Shown: positions 15,610 through 23,250 of the stretch, piece by piece | Position numbering within the stretch: position 1 is the first letter of the stretch | How the letters are laid out: every line of letters starts with the position of its first letter | Assembly (NCBI RefSeq): GCF_002798015.1 | Contig: NZ_PGTZ01000008.1 | Coordinates: 186,001 to 250,000, forward strand | Source: Luteimicrobium subarcticum | GTDB lineage: Bacteria; Actinomycetota; Actinomycetes; Actinomycetales; Cellulomonadaceae | Length of the DNA: 64,000 nucleotides | Reading direction: 5' to 3' | Translations under genes and position numbers: made by a program | The notes under the pieces: model-generated | What the model was told of the DNA's origin: nothing | The model's database searches: none | The model's input: the letters and a program-made list of their open reading frames with translations, nothing else

Positions 15610-16223
15610 CCCTGACGACCATCCGCCTGCTCCTCGCCGACGACCAGGCCCTCGTCCGCGGGGCGCTCGCCGCGCTCCTCGACCTCGAGGACGACCTGGA
15701 GGTCGTCGCGCAGGTCGGCGCCGGGGACGAGGTGGTGGCGGCCGCCCGTGCGTCCGCGGCGCAGGTCGCGCTGCTCGACGTCGAGATGCCGGGCCTGGAC
15801 GGCATCTCCGCCGCGGCCGCGCTCGCCGCGGGCTACCCGTCGTGCCGGTCGCTCATCGTCACGACGTTCGGGCGCCCGGGCTACCTGCGCCGCGCGCTGG
15901 ACGCGGGGGCGAGCGGGTTCGTCGTCAAGGACACGCCCGCCGAGCAGCTCGCGGATGCCGTGCGCCGCGTCCACGCGGGGCTGCGGGTCGTGGACCCGCA
16001 GCTCGCGGTCGAGTCGCTCACCGTGGGGGAGAGCCCGCTCACCGAGCGCGAACGCGACGTGCTGCGGCACGCGGCGACCGGCGCGACCGTCGCCGAGGTC
16101 GCCCGCGCCGCGTTCCTGTCCGAGGGGACGGTGCGCAACTACCTGTCGTCCGTCATCGGCAAGACCGGCGCCCGCACGCGCGCGGAGGCCGTCCGGATCG
16201 CGCAGGACAACGGCTGGCTGTAG
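15606..16223 (+). CDS. NarL/DesR-family response regulator
   Basis: 205 residues. Receiver domain with acidic pair D12-D13, phospho-acceptor D58 (LLDVEMPG) and conserved K in FVVKDTPAEQL; LuxR-type helix-turn-helix near the C-terminus (LTERERDVLRHAATGATVAE, then SEGTVRNYLSSVIGK). Phosphorylated by the kinase encoded just upstream, whose stop codon its GTG overlaps. It probably binds the CATGACA dyads before the exporter operon, making an autoregulated circuit. Confidence 0.93.
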   Translation: MTLTTIRLLLADDQALVRGALAALLDLEDDLEVVAQVGAGDEVVAAARASAAQVALLDVEMPGLDGISAAAALAAGYPSCRSLIVTTFGRPGYLRRALDAGASGFVVKDTPAEQLADAVRRVHAGLRVVDPQLAVESLTVGESPLTERERDVLRHAATGATVAEVARAAFLSEGTVRNYLSSVIGKTGARTRAEAVRIAQDNGWL

Positions 16224-16267
16224 CCCGCTCGTGCCCGGCACCGGGCTCCGGACGTCCTCCGCGGCGG

Positions 16268-16921
16268 TCAGAGCTTGGCGGAGCGTGCCGCGTAGAACTC
16301 GGACGACTCGCGGCGCCACAGCAGCACGAGGATCACGACGGCGAGCGCGATCGACACGACGCTGAGAGCCATCGACGCGCCCGACTCGCGGGTGAGGTTC
16401 ACGAGCGTGGTCACGACGCTCAGCGCGCCGAGGACGGTCGAGACGATGCGCGCCCAGCTCTTCCCGGCGCCGTTGGCCAGCGCCATCCAGATCCAGAGCC
16501 CCACGCCGATGAGGCCCACGACGGTCGCGACCGCGAGCGACACGTTGAGCAGGGTGTCGAGCTCGCTCGGCGTGAGCGAGGAGGACGACGAGGCGTCGCG
16601 GAGCTGGTCGCGCAGCGCGTCCTTCGTCGCCCAGGCCAGGATGATGCCGACGAGCGACAGCGCGGCGCCCACGAACATGAGACGCACGGCCAGCGTGATG
16701 CTGGGGGGTGCCGCCACGGGAGGGCCGGCAGGAGTCGCGGCGTACTGCGGCGCGGTCGGCATGCCACCGTACGGTGCCGGGCCGGGCTGGCCGTACTGGG
16801 GTGCCGCGGGGGGGCCGTCCTGCGGAGCCTGCGGCGCCGCCTGGGGGTCGTAGGGGTTCGGCTGCTGCGGCTGCTGCGGGTCGGGCTGGCGGGGCTGCTC
16901 GGGCGTGCCGGGCACAGTCAT
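16268..16921 (-). CDS. Proline/glutamine-rich four-helix membrane protein
   Basis: 217 residues. The first 75 are a disordered Pro/Gln/Ala/Tyr-rich cytoplasmic tail (repeats such as QPQQPNPYDPQ), followed by four membrane helices (about 78-100, 125-147, 155-172, 183-200) and a short tail. AGGAGAG lies about 7 bases before ATG 16921. Proteins of this plan are common in actinobacteria and have no assigned function. It stands alone between the two-component genes and dusB. Confidence 0.8.
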   Translation of the reverse strand: MTVPGTPEQPRQPDPQQPQQPNPYDPQAAPQAPQDGPPAAPQYGQPGPAPYGGMPTAPQYAATPAGPPVAAPPSITLAVRLMFVGAALSLVGIILAWATKDALRDQLRDASSSSSLTPSELDTLLNVSLAVATVVGLIGVGLWIWMALANGAGKSWARIVSTVLGALSVVTTLVNLTRESGASMALSVVSIALAVVILVLLWRRESSEFYAARSAKL

Positions 16922-17060
16922 GCGATCTCTCCTCGTCGAGTGGTGCGCTGATGCGTCCCGCCCGGCGTCCTGAGCCGGACGTACCGTGCGAGGCTACCGC
17001 GTACCGGGCGCCTGGCCACCGTCCCTGTCGCTCCCGTGCCGGTGTCCTGCCGACGCGGGG

Positions 17061-17066
17061 GACAAT
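17061..17066 (+). promoter_or_regulatory. Candidate -10 (GACAAT) of leaderless dusB
   Basis: Six bases before ATG 17073. GGAGG overlaps the spacer but ends one base before the ATG, too near for normal initiation. Confidence 0.45.
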
Positions 17067-17072
17067 GGAGGC

Positions 17073-18281
17073 ATGACCCTCTCCGACGCTCCCGCACGCG
17101 CGTCCGAGGTCGCCGCTGCTCCGGCGACCGGCGAGCGCGTGCTCCCGCCCCTGCAGATCGGCCCGCACACGATCGACACGCCGGTCGTCCTGGCCCCTAT
17201 GGCCGGGGTGACCAACAAGGCGTTCCGCACCCTGTGCCGCGAGCACGGCGCGGGCCTGTACGTCGCGGAGATGGTGACGAGCCGCGCTCTGGTCGAGCGG
17301 CACGCGGAGACGCTGCGGATCGTCACGTTCGACGAGGGCGAGAGCCCGCGCTCGGCCCAGGTGTACGGGGTCGACCCGGCGACGGTCGGCGAGGCCGTCC
17401 GGATCCTCGCGGCGGAGGGGCTGGCGGACCACGTCGACCTGAACTTCGGCTGCCCGGTCCCGAAGGTCACCAAGCGCGGCGGAGGGGGCGTCCTGCCGTG
17501 GAAGAAGGAGCTGTTCACGCGCATCGTCGCGTCGGCCGTCGAGGCGGCCGGCCCGCACGGCGTCCCCGTGACGGTCAAGACCCGCAAGGGCATCGACGAC
17601 GAGCACCTGACGTACCTGGACGCCGGTCTCATCGCTCAGCGCGAGGGCGCGGCAGCGATCGCGCTGCACGCCCGCACGGTCGAGCAGCACTACTCCGGCA
17701 CCGCGGACTGGACGGCCATCACCGCGCTCAAGCAGACGGTCACCGACATCCCGGTGCTGGGTAACGGCGACATCTGGTCCGCCGAGGACGCGGTCCGCAT
17801 GGTGCGCGAGACGGGCGCGGACGGTGTCGTCGTCGGGCGTGGCTGCCAGGGGCGGCCGTGGCTGTTCGCCGACCTGGCCGCCGCGTTCGCCGGCTCGGAC
17901 GTCCGGGTGCGCCCCGGTCTGCGGGAGGTCGCGGAGACGATCTACCGGCACGGCGAGCTGCAGGTCGAGTACTGGCAGGACGAGGGCAAGGGCATGCGCG
18001 ACCTGCGCAAGCACATGGCCTGGTACCTCAAGGGCTACCCCGTGGGCGGCGACTCGCGTCGTGCGCTGGCGCTCGTGTCCACGCTGGCCGAGCTGCGCGA
18101 GCGCCTCGACGTGCTCGACCTCGACCAGCCGTACCCGGAGCAGGGCGTCGAAGGTCCGCGCGGTCGCGCCGGCTCGCCCAAGGCCGCGCACGTCCCCTAC
18201 GGCTGGCTCGACTCGCGCGAGCTGACGGACGAGCACCGGCAGCAGCTGGTCGAGGCCGAGCTGAGCGTCTCGGGCGGATGA
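17073..18281 (+). CDS. dusB: tRNA-dihydrouridine synthase (DusB/NifR3 type)
   Basis: 402 residues. An FMN-dependent TIM-barrel enzyme that reduces uridines in the tRNA D-loop using NADPH. Visible features: VVLAPMAGVTNKAFRTLC at the FMN strand (about 42-60), VDLNFGCPVPKVTKRGGG with the catalytic cysteine (about 133), HARTVEQHYSG, and the phosphate-binding GNGDIWSAEDA and GRGCQGRPWLF. The C-terminal third is the helical tRNA-binding domain. It overlaps the next small gene by ATGA. Confidence 0.95.
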   Translation: MTLSDAPARASEVAAAPATGERVLPPLQIGPHTIDTPVVLAPMAGVTNKAFRTLCREHGAGLYVAEMVTSRALVERHAETLRIVTFDEGESPRSAQVYGVDPATVGEAVRILAAEGLADHVDLNFGCPVPKVTKRGGGGVLPWKKELFTRIVASAVEAAGPHGVPVTVKTRKGIDDEHLTYLDAGLIAQREGAAAIALHARTVEQHYSGTADWTAITALKQTVTDIPVLGNGDIWSAEDAVRMVRETGADGVVVGRGCQGRPWLFADLAAAFAGSDVRVRPGLREVAETIYRHGELQVEYWQDEGKGMRDLRKHMAWYLKGYPVGGDSRRALALVSTLAELRERLDVLDLDQPYPEQGVEGPRGRAGSPKAAHVPYGWLDSRELTDEHRQQLVEAELSVSGG

Positions 18282-18613
18282 CCGCGGCTCAGGCGCCCCG
18301 CGACGGGCACGGGGACGCCGTCGCAGGCGAGGAGCCGCTGGATCTGGTCGGGTTCGTGCGCGCCAACCCGCGGGCCGTCCTCACCACGGTCGCGGTGGAC
18401 GGGTCGCCGCAGGCGGCGCTGCTCGACGTCGCGGTCACCGACGACGGCGAGCTCGTCCTGGACAGCCTGGCCGACGCGCGGAAGGTGACGAACCTTCGTG
18501 CGGAGCCACGGGTCGCGCTCGTCGTCGGCGTCGTGCGGCCGCGCTGGGCGCGGCTCTACGGCACCCGGACGACCCCGCCGACCGTGCGCGACGCGGTCTC
18601 GCCCGGCCGCTGA
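18278..18613 (+). CDS. Short PPOX/F420-type FMN-binding-fold protein, probably truncated
   Basis: 111 residues. The N-terminal 85 match the split-barrel start of pyridoxamine-phosphate-oxidase-like proteins (DLVGFVRANPRAVLTTVAVD, then DGELVLDSLADARKVTNLRA). After RVALVVGVV the sequence turns into an Arg/Pro/Thr-rich tail that does not resemble the expected last strands and helix, and the whole is shorter than the usual 130-150 residues. It overlaps dusB by ATGA, so it should be translated. Either a minimal variant or a decayed gene; cofactor binding is doubtful. Confidence 0.6.
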   Translation: MTAAQAPRDGHGDAVAGEEPLDLVGFVRANPRAVLTTVAVDGSPQAALLDVAVTDDGELVLDSLADARKVTNLRAEPRVALVVGVVRPRWARLYGTRTTPPTVRDAVSPGR

Positions 18614-18642
18614 CGACCGCGATCCCGCTCGGCGGGAACCTC

Positions 18643-19164
18643 TCAGCCGATTCCCTTGATGTACGGGTTGTCCCAGAACTTCGTGACGCAGACGCCCTGG
18701 ATCCCGAAGGGCGGCCCGTCGTGCCGGCACACGGTGATCGAGATCCCCGGGGTCGTCGCGTGCGGGCTGTCCTTGTAGGTCCGGGCAGGGAAGCCGGTGG
18801 ATCGGCCGTTCCCGCAGCCGTTCTTGTCCGCCTCGCTGCCGTCGATCCAGCCGCCGCTGCGCGCCCAGTTCCAGCTGCCGTCGGAGTGCTTGACGGCGTG
18901 CGCCCAGTCCACCGACGCGACGTACACGCCCTCGCCGTCGGCGGGGCAGAGGTCCTCGATCCAGTTCACCTTGTAGGTGAAGCTCTTCTTCGAGTGGAAC
19001 GTCACCGTGATGCTGGCCTTCATGCCGGTCGTGGAGAAGGTCCGGGTCGGCGCGCTGAAGTCCTCGGCGTGGGCAGCGGGTGCCGTCGCGGCCACGGCGG
19101 CGACGGCGAGCGCGACGCTGCCGAGGACGGCGGTGAGTCGGGTACGTCGTGGTCTGTTCGTCAC
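18643..19164 (-). CDS. Secreted protein of unknown function
   Basis: 173 residues with a classical Sec signal peptide: RPRRTR, a hydrophobic core, and AHA before residue 34 as the likely cleavage site. The mature part is about 140 residues, rich in Trp, Gly, Ser and Lys, with four cysteines (in LCPADG, NGCGNG, TVCRHD and GVCVTKF) that could form two disulfides. GTG 19164 has GGAGG 7 bases upstream. No recognisable family. It stands alone between convergent neighbours. Confidence 0.75.
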   Translation of the reverse strand: MTNRPRRTRLTAVLGSVALAVAAVAATAPAAHAEDFSAPTRTFSTTGMKASITVTFHSKKSFTYKVNWIEDLCPADGEGVYVASVDWAHAVKHSDGSWNWARSGGWIDGSEADKNGCGNGRSTGFPARTYKDSPHATTPGISITVCRHDGPPFGIQGVCVTKFWDNPYIKGIG

Positions 19165-19291
19165 GGGTCTGCCTCCGTCGGTCGCTCTCGTCCGGTCATC
19201 CGAGCGTAGGCGGCAGCGACGGACACGCCCGCCGAACGGTGGGGCGTGCGTACGCGAGGTCGCGCCGGGGTACGGACGTCGCGAGCCTGAC

Positions 19292-20056
19292 TCAGCTGCC
19301 CCCGGTGATCCGGATGTCGGCGCCCGTGGTGTACGACGCGTCGTCGGAGAGCAGGTAGAGCACCGCGCCCGCGATCTCGTGCACCTCGCCCGCGCGCCGC
19401 ATCGGGATGTTCGGTGCCCGCTCCTCGGGGGCGTCCGGGCGCCCGCCGGCGGCGTGGATCTCGGTCCGGGTCGTGCCGGGGGACACGGTGTTGACCCGCA
19501 CGCCCTCGGCCGCGAACTCCTTCGACGCGCCGATCGTGAGCGCGTGGAGCGCCGCCTTGCTCATGGCGTACGTGACGTAGGTGTGCGGTGAGCCGCTCGT
19601 CGCCGCCCCCGAGGAGATGTTCACGATGCTGCCGCCGGCGCCACCGAGCGCGGTCGACATGTGCGCGATCGCCGCCTGCGTGATCAGCGTCGGGGCGAGC
19701 ACGTTGACGCGGAACAGCCGCTCGGTCTCGTCGACCGGGGCGTCGAGGAACGGGCCGATGCGGGGCGTGATGCCGGCGTTGTTCACGAGGCCGGTGACCG
19801 TACCGAACGCGGCGACAGCCGTGGGGACGAGCGTGGCAGCGGCGTCCAGGTCGTCCATGTCGATCTGCAGCAGCAGCACGCGGCCACCGGACGCCTCGCA
19901 CCGGCGCCGCACGTCGAGAGCCTCGTCGTGCCGCACGCGGTACGTGAGCACGAGGTCGTGGCCCGCCGCGGCGAGTCGCACGGCGATCGCCTCGCCGATG
20001 CCCCGGCTCGCGCCCGTGACGATCGTGACCGGTCTGGTCGAAGCATCCGCAGCCAT
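19292..20056 (-). CDS. Short-chain dehydrogenase/reductase (FabG-like)
   Basis: 254 residues. NAD(P)-binding TGASRGIGEAIA (14-25), LVNNAGITPR, a catalytic Ser in NISSGAA, and the YAMSKAAL Tyr-x-x-x-Lys pair followed by VNTVSPGTTRTEI. All catalytic residues are present, so an active classical SDR with NADPH preference likely (Arg after the glycine motif). Ends TGADIRITGGS, common in glucose-dehydrogenase-like and FabG-like SDRs. It lies 29 bases downstream of the GH13 gene but has its own -10-like TAGGCT. Substrate unknown. Confidence 0.88.
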   Translation of the reverse strand: MAADASTRPVTIVTGASRGIGEAIAVRLAAAGHDLVLTYRVRHDEALDVRRRCEASGGRVLLLQIDMDDLDAAATLVPTAVAAFGTVTGLVNNAGITPRIGPFLDAPVDETERLFRVNVLAPTLITQAAIAHMSTALGGAGGSIVNISSGAATSGSPHTYVTYAMSKAALHALTIGASKEFAAEGVRVNTVSPGTTRTEIHAAGGRPDAPEERAPNIPMRRAGEVHEIAGAVLYLLSDDASYTTGADIRITGGS

Positions 20057-20062
20057 GGCGTC

Positions 20063-20068
20063 AGCCTA
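20063..20068 (-). promoter_or_regulatory. Candidate -10 (TAGGCT) of leaderless SDR gene
   Basis: On the minus strand TAGGCT is followed by six bases and ATG 20056; no ribosome site lies between. It sits in the 29-base gap after the glucosidase gene. Confidence 0.45.
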
Positions 20069-20085
20069 TCCAGCGGCGCGGAGGG

Positions 20086-21858
20086 TCAGGCGCGCACCCA
20101 CACCGTCGTGTCGGACGGCACCGACGTCTCGCCGTAGGGGCCGCGGTCGAGCGGTCCGGACGCGGCGAGCACCTCGACGCTGCGCGGCAGCGCGACGAGC
20201 GCGTCGCCGAGGTTGGTGACGACGAGGACGTCGCGGTTGCGGAACGCGACGACCTGCGGGTCCTGCGCGAACGGCTCGGTCCAGGCGAGCGTCCCGGTGC
20301 CGAGACGCTCCGCACGGCGCACGCGCAGCGCGGTCCGGTAGAGGTCGAACGTCGACCCGGGCGTGCGGCGCTCGACGTCGGCCGCGTGGTCGCGGTACGC
20401 GTCGGGCTGGGGGAGCCAGGTCTCGCCGGTCGGTCCGAAGCCGAACCCGGGGGCGTCGGCCACCCACGGGAGGGGGACGCGGCAGCCGTCACGGCCGGCC
20501 TCGGCGCCCTGGGTGCGGAAGAACGCGGGGTCCTGGCGCACGTCGGCGTCGAGGGCCGTGTGCTCGGGCAGCCCGAGCTCCTCACCCTGGTACACGTATG
20601 CGGAGCCGGGCAGGCCGAGCATGAGCAGGGTCGCGGCGCGGGCGCGGCGCAGGCCGAGGACGACGTCGGGCTGCGGGTCGTGCGCGAAGATCCCGTTGGG
20701 TCGCGCGTCGGGGGAGTCGAGGCCGAGCCGGGTCGCGTGGCGCACGACGTCGTGGTTGGACAGCACCCAGGTGCTCGGGGCGCCGACCGCGTCGTTCGCG
20801 GCGAACGAGGCCTCGACCACGGCGCGGAGGCGCGCCGCATCCCACGCGGTGCACAGGAACGAGAAGTTGAACGCCTGGTGCATCTCGTCGGGCCGGACGT
20901 AGCGGGCGAGGCGGGAGAGCGGCTCGACCCACGCCTCGGCGACCATCGCGCGGTCGCCGGGGTACTCGTCGAGGACGCGGCGCCAGGCGCGGTAGATCTC
21001 GTGCACGCCGTCCTGGTCGAACATGGGACCGGAGTTGCCGGTGCCGGTGCTGCCCTGGTCGGTGGCGCCGTCGGCGCCCGACGCGTCCGAGCCCTCGACC
21101 ATGCTCACGTGGCCGTCCCAGTCAGGCAGGCCGTCCGCCTTGACCATGCCGTGCGCGACGTCGACGCGGAAGCCGTCGACGCCCCGGTCGAGCCAGAACC
21201 GCAGGACGGCCTCGAACTCGTCGCGGACCTCGGGGTTGGTCCAGTCGAGGTCGGGCTGGGTGGTGTCGAACAGGTGCAGGTACCACTGGCCGGGCGTGCC
21301 GTCGGGGCGGGTGGTCCGGGTCCAGGCGTCGCCGCCGAAGATCGACTGCCAGTTGTTGGGCGGCAGCTCGCCGGACTCGCCGCGGCCGTCCCGGAACAGG
21401 TAGCGGGCGCGGGCCGGCGAGCCCTCGGGGGCCGCGAGCGCCTCCTGGAACCAGACGTGCTCGTTGGACGTGTGGTTGGGCACGAGGTCGACGACGATCC
21501 GCACGCCGCGCGCGTGGGCCGCGGCGAGCAGCTCGTCGAAGTCGGCGAGCGTGCCGAACAGAGGGTCGACGTCGCGGTAGTCGGCGACGTCGTAGCCGGC
21601 GTCGCGCTGCGGGGACCGGTAGAAGGGCGAGAGCCACAGGGCGTCGACGCCGAGCTCGACGAGGTGGTCGAGGTGGGCGGTCACGCCGGGCAGGTCGCCG
21701 ATCCCGTCGCCGTCGGAGTCGGCGAACGACCGGGGGTAGACCTGGTAGATGACGGCCTGACGCCACCACTGGTCGGCGTCCGCGGACCCGGCGTGCACCA
21801 CGCGGGAGATGCCGGTTCCGGTCGCGGTGGCACTAGGTGTCGAATCGATCTGCGTCAT
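20086..21858 (-). CDS. GH13 alpha-glucosidase / oligo-1,6-glucosidase
   Basis: 590 residues. The (beta/alpha)8 barrel of family GH13 is complete: region I DLVPNHTS, region II GFRVDVAHG (nucleophile Asp), region III VAEAW (acid/base Glu) and region IV VLSNHDVVRH. The QVYPRSFADSDGDGIGDL start is typical of the alpha-glucosidase/trehalose-related subfamilies. A Ser/Gly/Thr-rich insertion (SDASGADGATDQGSTGTG) lies in the loop after region II. No signal peptide, so it acts on imported oligosaccharides. ATG 21858 is preceded by GAGGA 11 bases upstream. Divergent from the CBM34-like/PfkB gene pair across a 138-base region. Confidence 0.93.
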   Translation of the reverse strand: MTQIDSTPSATATGTGISRVVHAGSADADQWWRQAVIYQVYPRSFADSDGDGIGDLPGVTAHLDHLVELGVDALWLSPFYRSPQRDAGYDVADYRDVDPLFGTLADFDELLAAAHARGVRIVVDLVPNHTSNEHVWFQEALAAPEGSPARARYLFRDGRGESGELPPNNWQSIFGGDAWTRTTRPDGTPGQWYLHLFDTTQPDLDWTNPEVRDEFEAVLRFWLDRGVDGFRVDVAHGMVKADGLPDWDGHVSMVEGSDASGADGATDQGSTGTGNSGPMFDQDGVHEIYRAWRRVLDEYPGDRAMVAEAWVEPLSRLARYVRPDEMHQAFNFSFLCTAWDAARLRAVVEASFAANDAVGAPSTWVLSNHDVVRHATRLGLDSPDARPNGIFAHDPQPDVVLGLRRARAATLLMLGLPGSAYVYQGEELGLPEHTALDADVRQDPAFFRTQGAEAGRDGCRVPLPWVADAPGFGFGPTGETWLPQPDAYRDHAADVERRTPGSTFDLYRTALRVRRAERLGTGTLAWTEPFAQDPQVVAFRNRDVLVVTNLGDALVALPRSVEVLAASGPLDRGPYGETSVPSDTTVWVRA

Positions 21859-21915
21859 CGGAGCGTCGTGTCCTCGCGGTGGGGTGAGGGGAGGTCCGGC
21901 CACGCCGGATGTACG

Positions 21916-21934
21916 TTGCGGTATCTTTGCACAA
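21916..21934. promoter_or_regulatory. Candidate sugar-repressor operator between divergent genes
   Basis: TTGCG (21916-21920) and CACAA (21930-21934) form an imperfect inverted repeat in the gap between the GH13 gene and 21997, resembling the TTGCG/CGCAA half-sites of LacI-type maltose regulators. An AT-rich stretch around TATCTTTGC overlaps it and could hold a promoter. Weak evidence; no such regulator gene is adjacent. Confidence 0.35.
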
Positions 21935-21996
21935 CTTCTTGCCGTGACACGACAGCACGAGACCGCACAGCACGAGAGACCGCCAGGAGAGCGACG

Positions 21997-22362
21997 ATGC
22001 ACCTGAGCCCGGGACGTACCCACGTCCTGCAGTCCCTGCCGCACCACGACGGCTCGGCCACCTACGTGCCCCCGGGCGTCCCGCGCCTCGGGGACGTCGT
22101 CCCCGTGCGGCTGCGTGTCCCGCGCACACCGGACGCCCCCGTCCCCGCCGAGGTCCGCGTGCGCGTCGTGCAGGACGGCGACCCCCGTGTCCTCCCGGTG
22201 CGGCCCGACCGGACGACCGCCGACGAGTCGTGGTTCGTCGCGGAGGTGCCCGTCCACAACCCCGTGACGTCGTACCGGTTCTTCCTCGGCGACCCCGCGC
22301 GCGGCACCGCGACCCGCGACTGCCCGGCGACGGTCCCGCGGCACGTGTGGCGGCTCGCGTGA
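21997..22362 (+). CDS. Stand-alone N-terminal Ig-like (CBM34-type) domain of an alpha-glycosidase
   Basis: 121 residues that resemble only the N-terminal beta-sandwich domain of maltodextrin glucosidase/neopullulanase-type GH13 enzymes (HHDGSATYVP, LGDVVPVRLRVP, WFVAEVPVHNPVTSYRFFL). The catalytic barrel that normally follows is absent: the frame stops at 22362 after VPRHVWRLA. It has a good ribosome site (GGAGAG about 6 bases before the ATG), and its stop overlaps the GTG of the PfkB kinase (GTGA), so it is translated and coupled to the kinase. Could be a relic of a deletion or a true carbohydrate-binding partner. Confidence 0.7.
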   Translation: MHLSPGRTHVLQSLPHHDGSATYVPPGVPRLGDVVPVRLRVPRTPDAPVPAEVRVRVVQDGDPRVLPVRPDRTTADESWFVAEVPVHNPVTSYRFFLGDPARGTATRDCPATVPRHVWRLA

Positions 22363-23240
22363 CCGGCCCTGATCCCTCGGCCGAGGTGCTCGTCGTCGGC
22401 CCGGCAGCGTGGAACGAGCTCCTGTACGTCGACGTCCTGCCCGACCCGAGGCCGCACACGGTTGCGGCGCACCGCACCCGCCGCACGGTCGGTGGGACCT
22501 CGGCGGGCAAGGCGCTCAACCTCGCTGCGCTCGGGCGGTCGGTGCTGCTGCGGACCGTGCTCGGCGACGACGACGACGGCGCCCGCGTCGCCGCTGCGCT
22601 CACGAAGGCGGGTGTCGCGACCGTGATCGAGCCCGACCCGGACGGTCGCACCGAGCACCACGTGAACCTCATGGCGGACGACGGGGGCCGGCTGTCGGTC
22701 TACGCGCACGCGCCGCGTGACGTGCGGCCGGAGGGGCCGGGCTGGGAACGGACGCTGCGCGCGCTCGACACGGCGCGGGCGGTGCTGGTGGACCTCGCAC
22801 CTCATGCGCGCCACGTGCTGGACGCGGCGGCGGAGCGCGGGGTGCCGGTGTGGTGCGACGTGCACGACTGGGACGGTGCGTCCGCGTTCCACCGTCCGTG
22901 GGTCGACGCCGCCGACGTCCTCGTGCTGAGCTCCGACCGGCTCGCCGACCCGCGCGACGTCATGCGCCGCGCCCTGGACGGAGGCGCCCGGCTCGTCGTG
23001 TGCACCCACGGGGCCGCGGGCGCGACGGCGCTCAGCACGGACGGCTGGGTCGACGTGCCCGCGGTGCCCGTCGAGCGCGTGGTCGACACGAACGGTGCCG
23101 GCGACGGCTTCGTGGCGGGCCTCGTGGACGCCGAGCTCGCCGGGGCCACGCTCGAGCAGGCGCTCGCGGCCGCGGCGCAGCACGCCGCGCGCGTCGTCGC
23201 CTCACCCGATCTCGTCCCGTGCGGTCCGCCGCACCCCTAG
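22359..23240 (+). CDS. PfkB-family carbohydrate kinase
   Basis: 293 residues of the ribokinase fold. Sugar-side motif [15 protein letters not shown] (about 44-58) and the anion hole/catalytic base [13 protein letters not shown] (Asp in GAGD, about 248) are intact, so ATP-dependent phosphorylation of a sugar or similar alcohol is expected. GTG 22359 lies within the stop of the preceding CBM34-like gene. It ends 10 bases before dgt. The sugar context suggests an intracellular hexose or pentose substrate, not proven. Confidence 0.88.
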   Translation: MTGPDPSAEVLVVGPAAWNELLYVDVLPDPRPHTVAAHRTRRTVGGTSAGKALNLAALGRSVLLRTVLGDDDDGARVAAALTKAGVATVIEPDPDGRTEHHVNLMADDGGRLSVYAHAPRDVRPEGPGWERTLRALDTARAVLVDLAPHARHVLDAAAERGVPVWCDVHDWDGASAFHRPWVDAADVLVLSSDRLADPRDVMRRALDGGARLVVCTHGAAGATALSTDGWVDVPAVPVERVVDTNGAGDGFVAGLVDAELAGATLEQALAAAAQHAARVVASPDLVPCGPPHP

Positions 23241-23243
23241 GGT
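23238..23243 (+). promoter_or_regulatory. Candidate -10 (TAGGGT) of leaderless dgt
   Basis: Overlaps the stop codon of the PfkB gene (TAG at 23238-23240) and stands exactly seven bases before GTG 23251; no ribosome site between. Confidence 0.5.
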
Positions 23244-23250
23244 GTGCGGT

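Noticed and set aside
14616-18236. 1206-codon minus-strand open frame
   Set aside because: Covers the sensor kinase, response regulator and dusB on the other strand; low-complexity translation.
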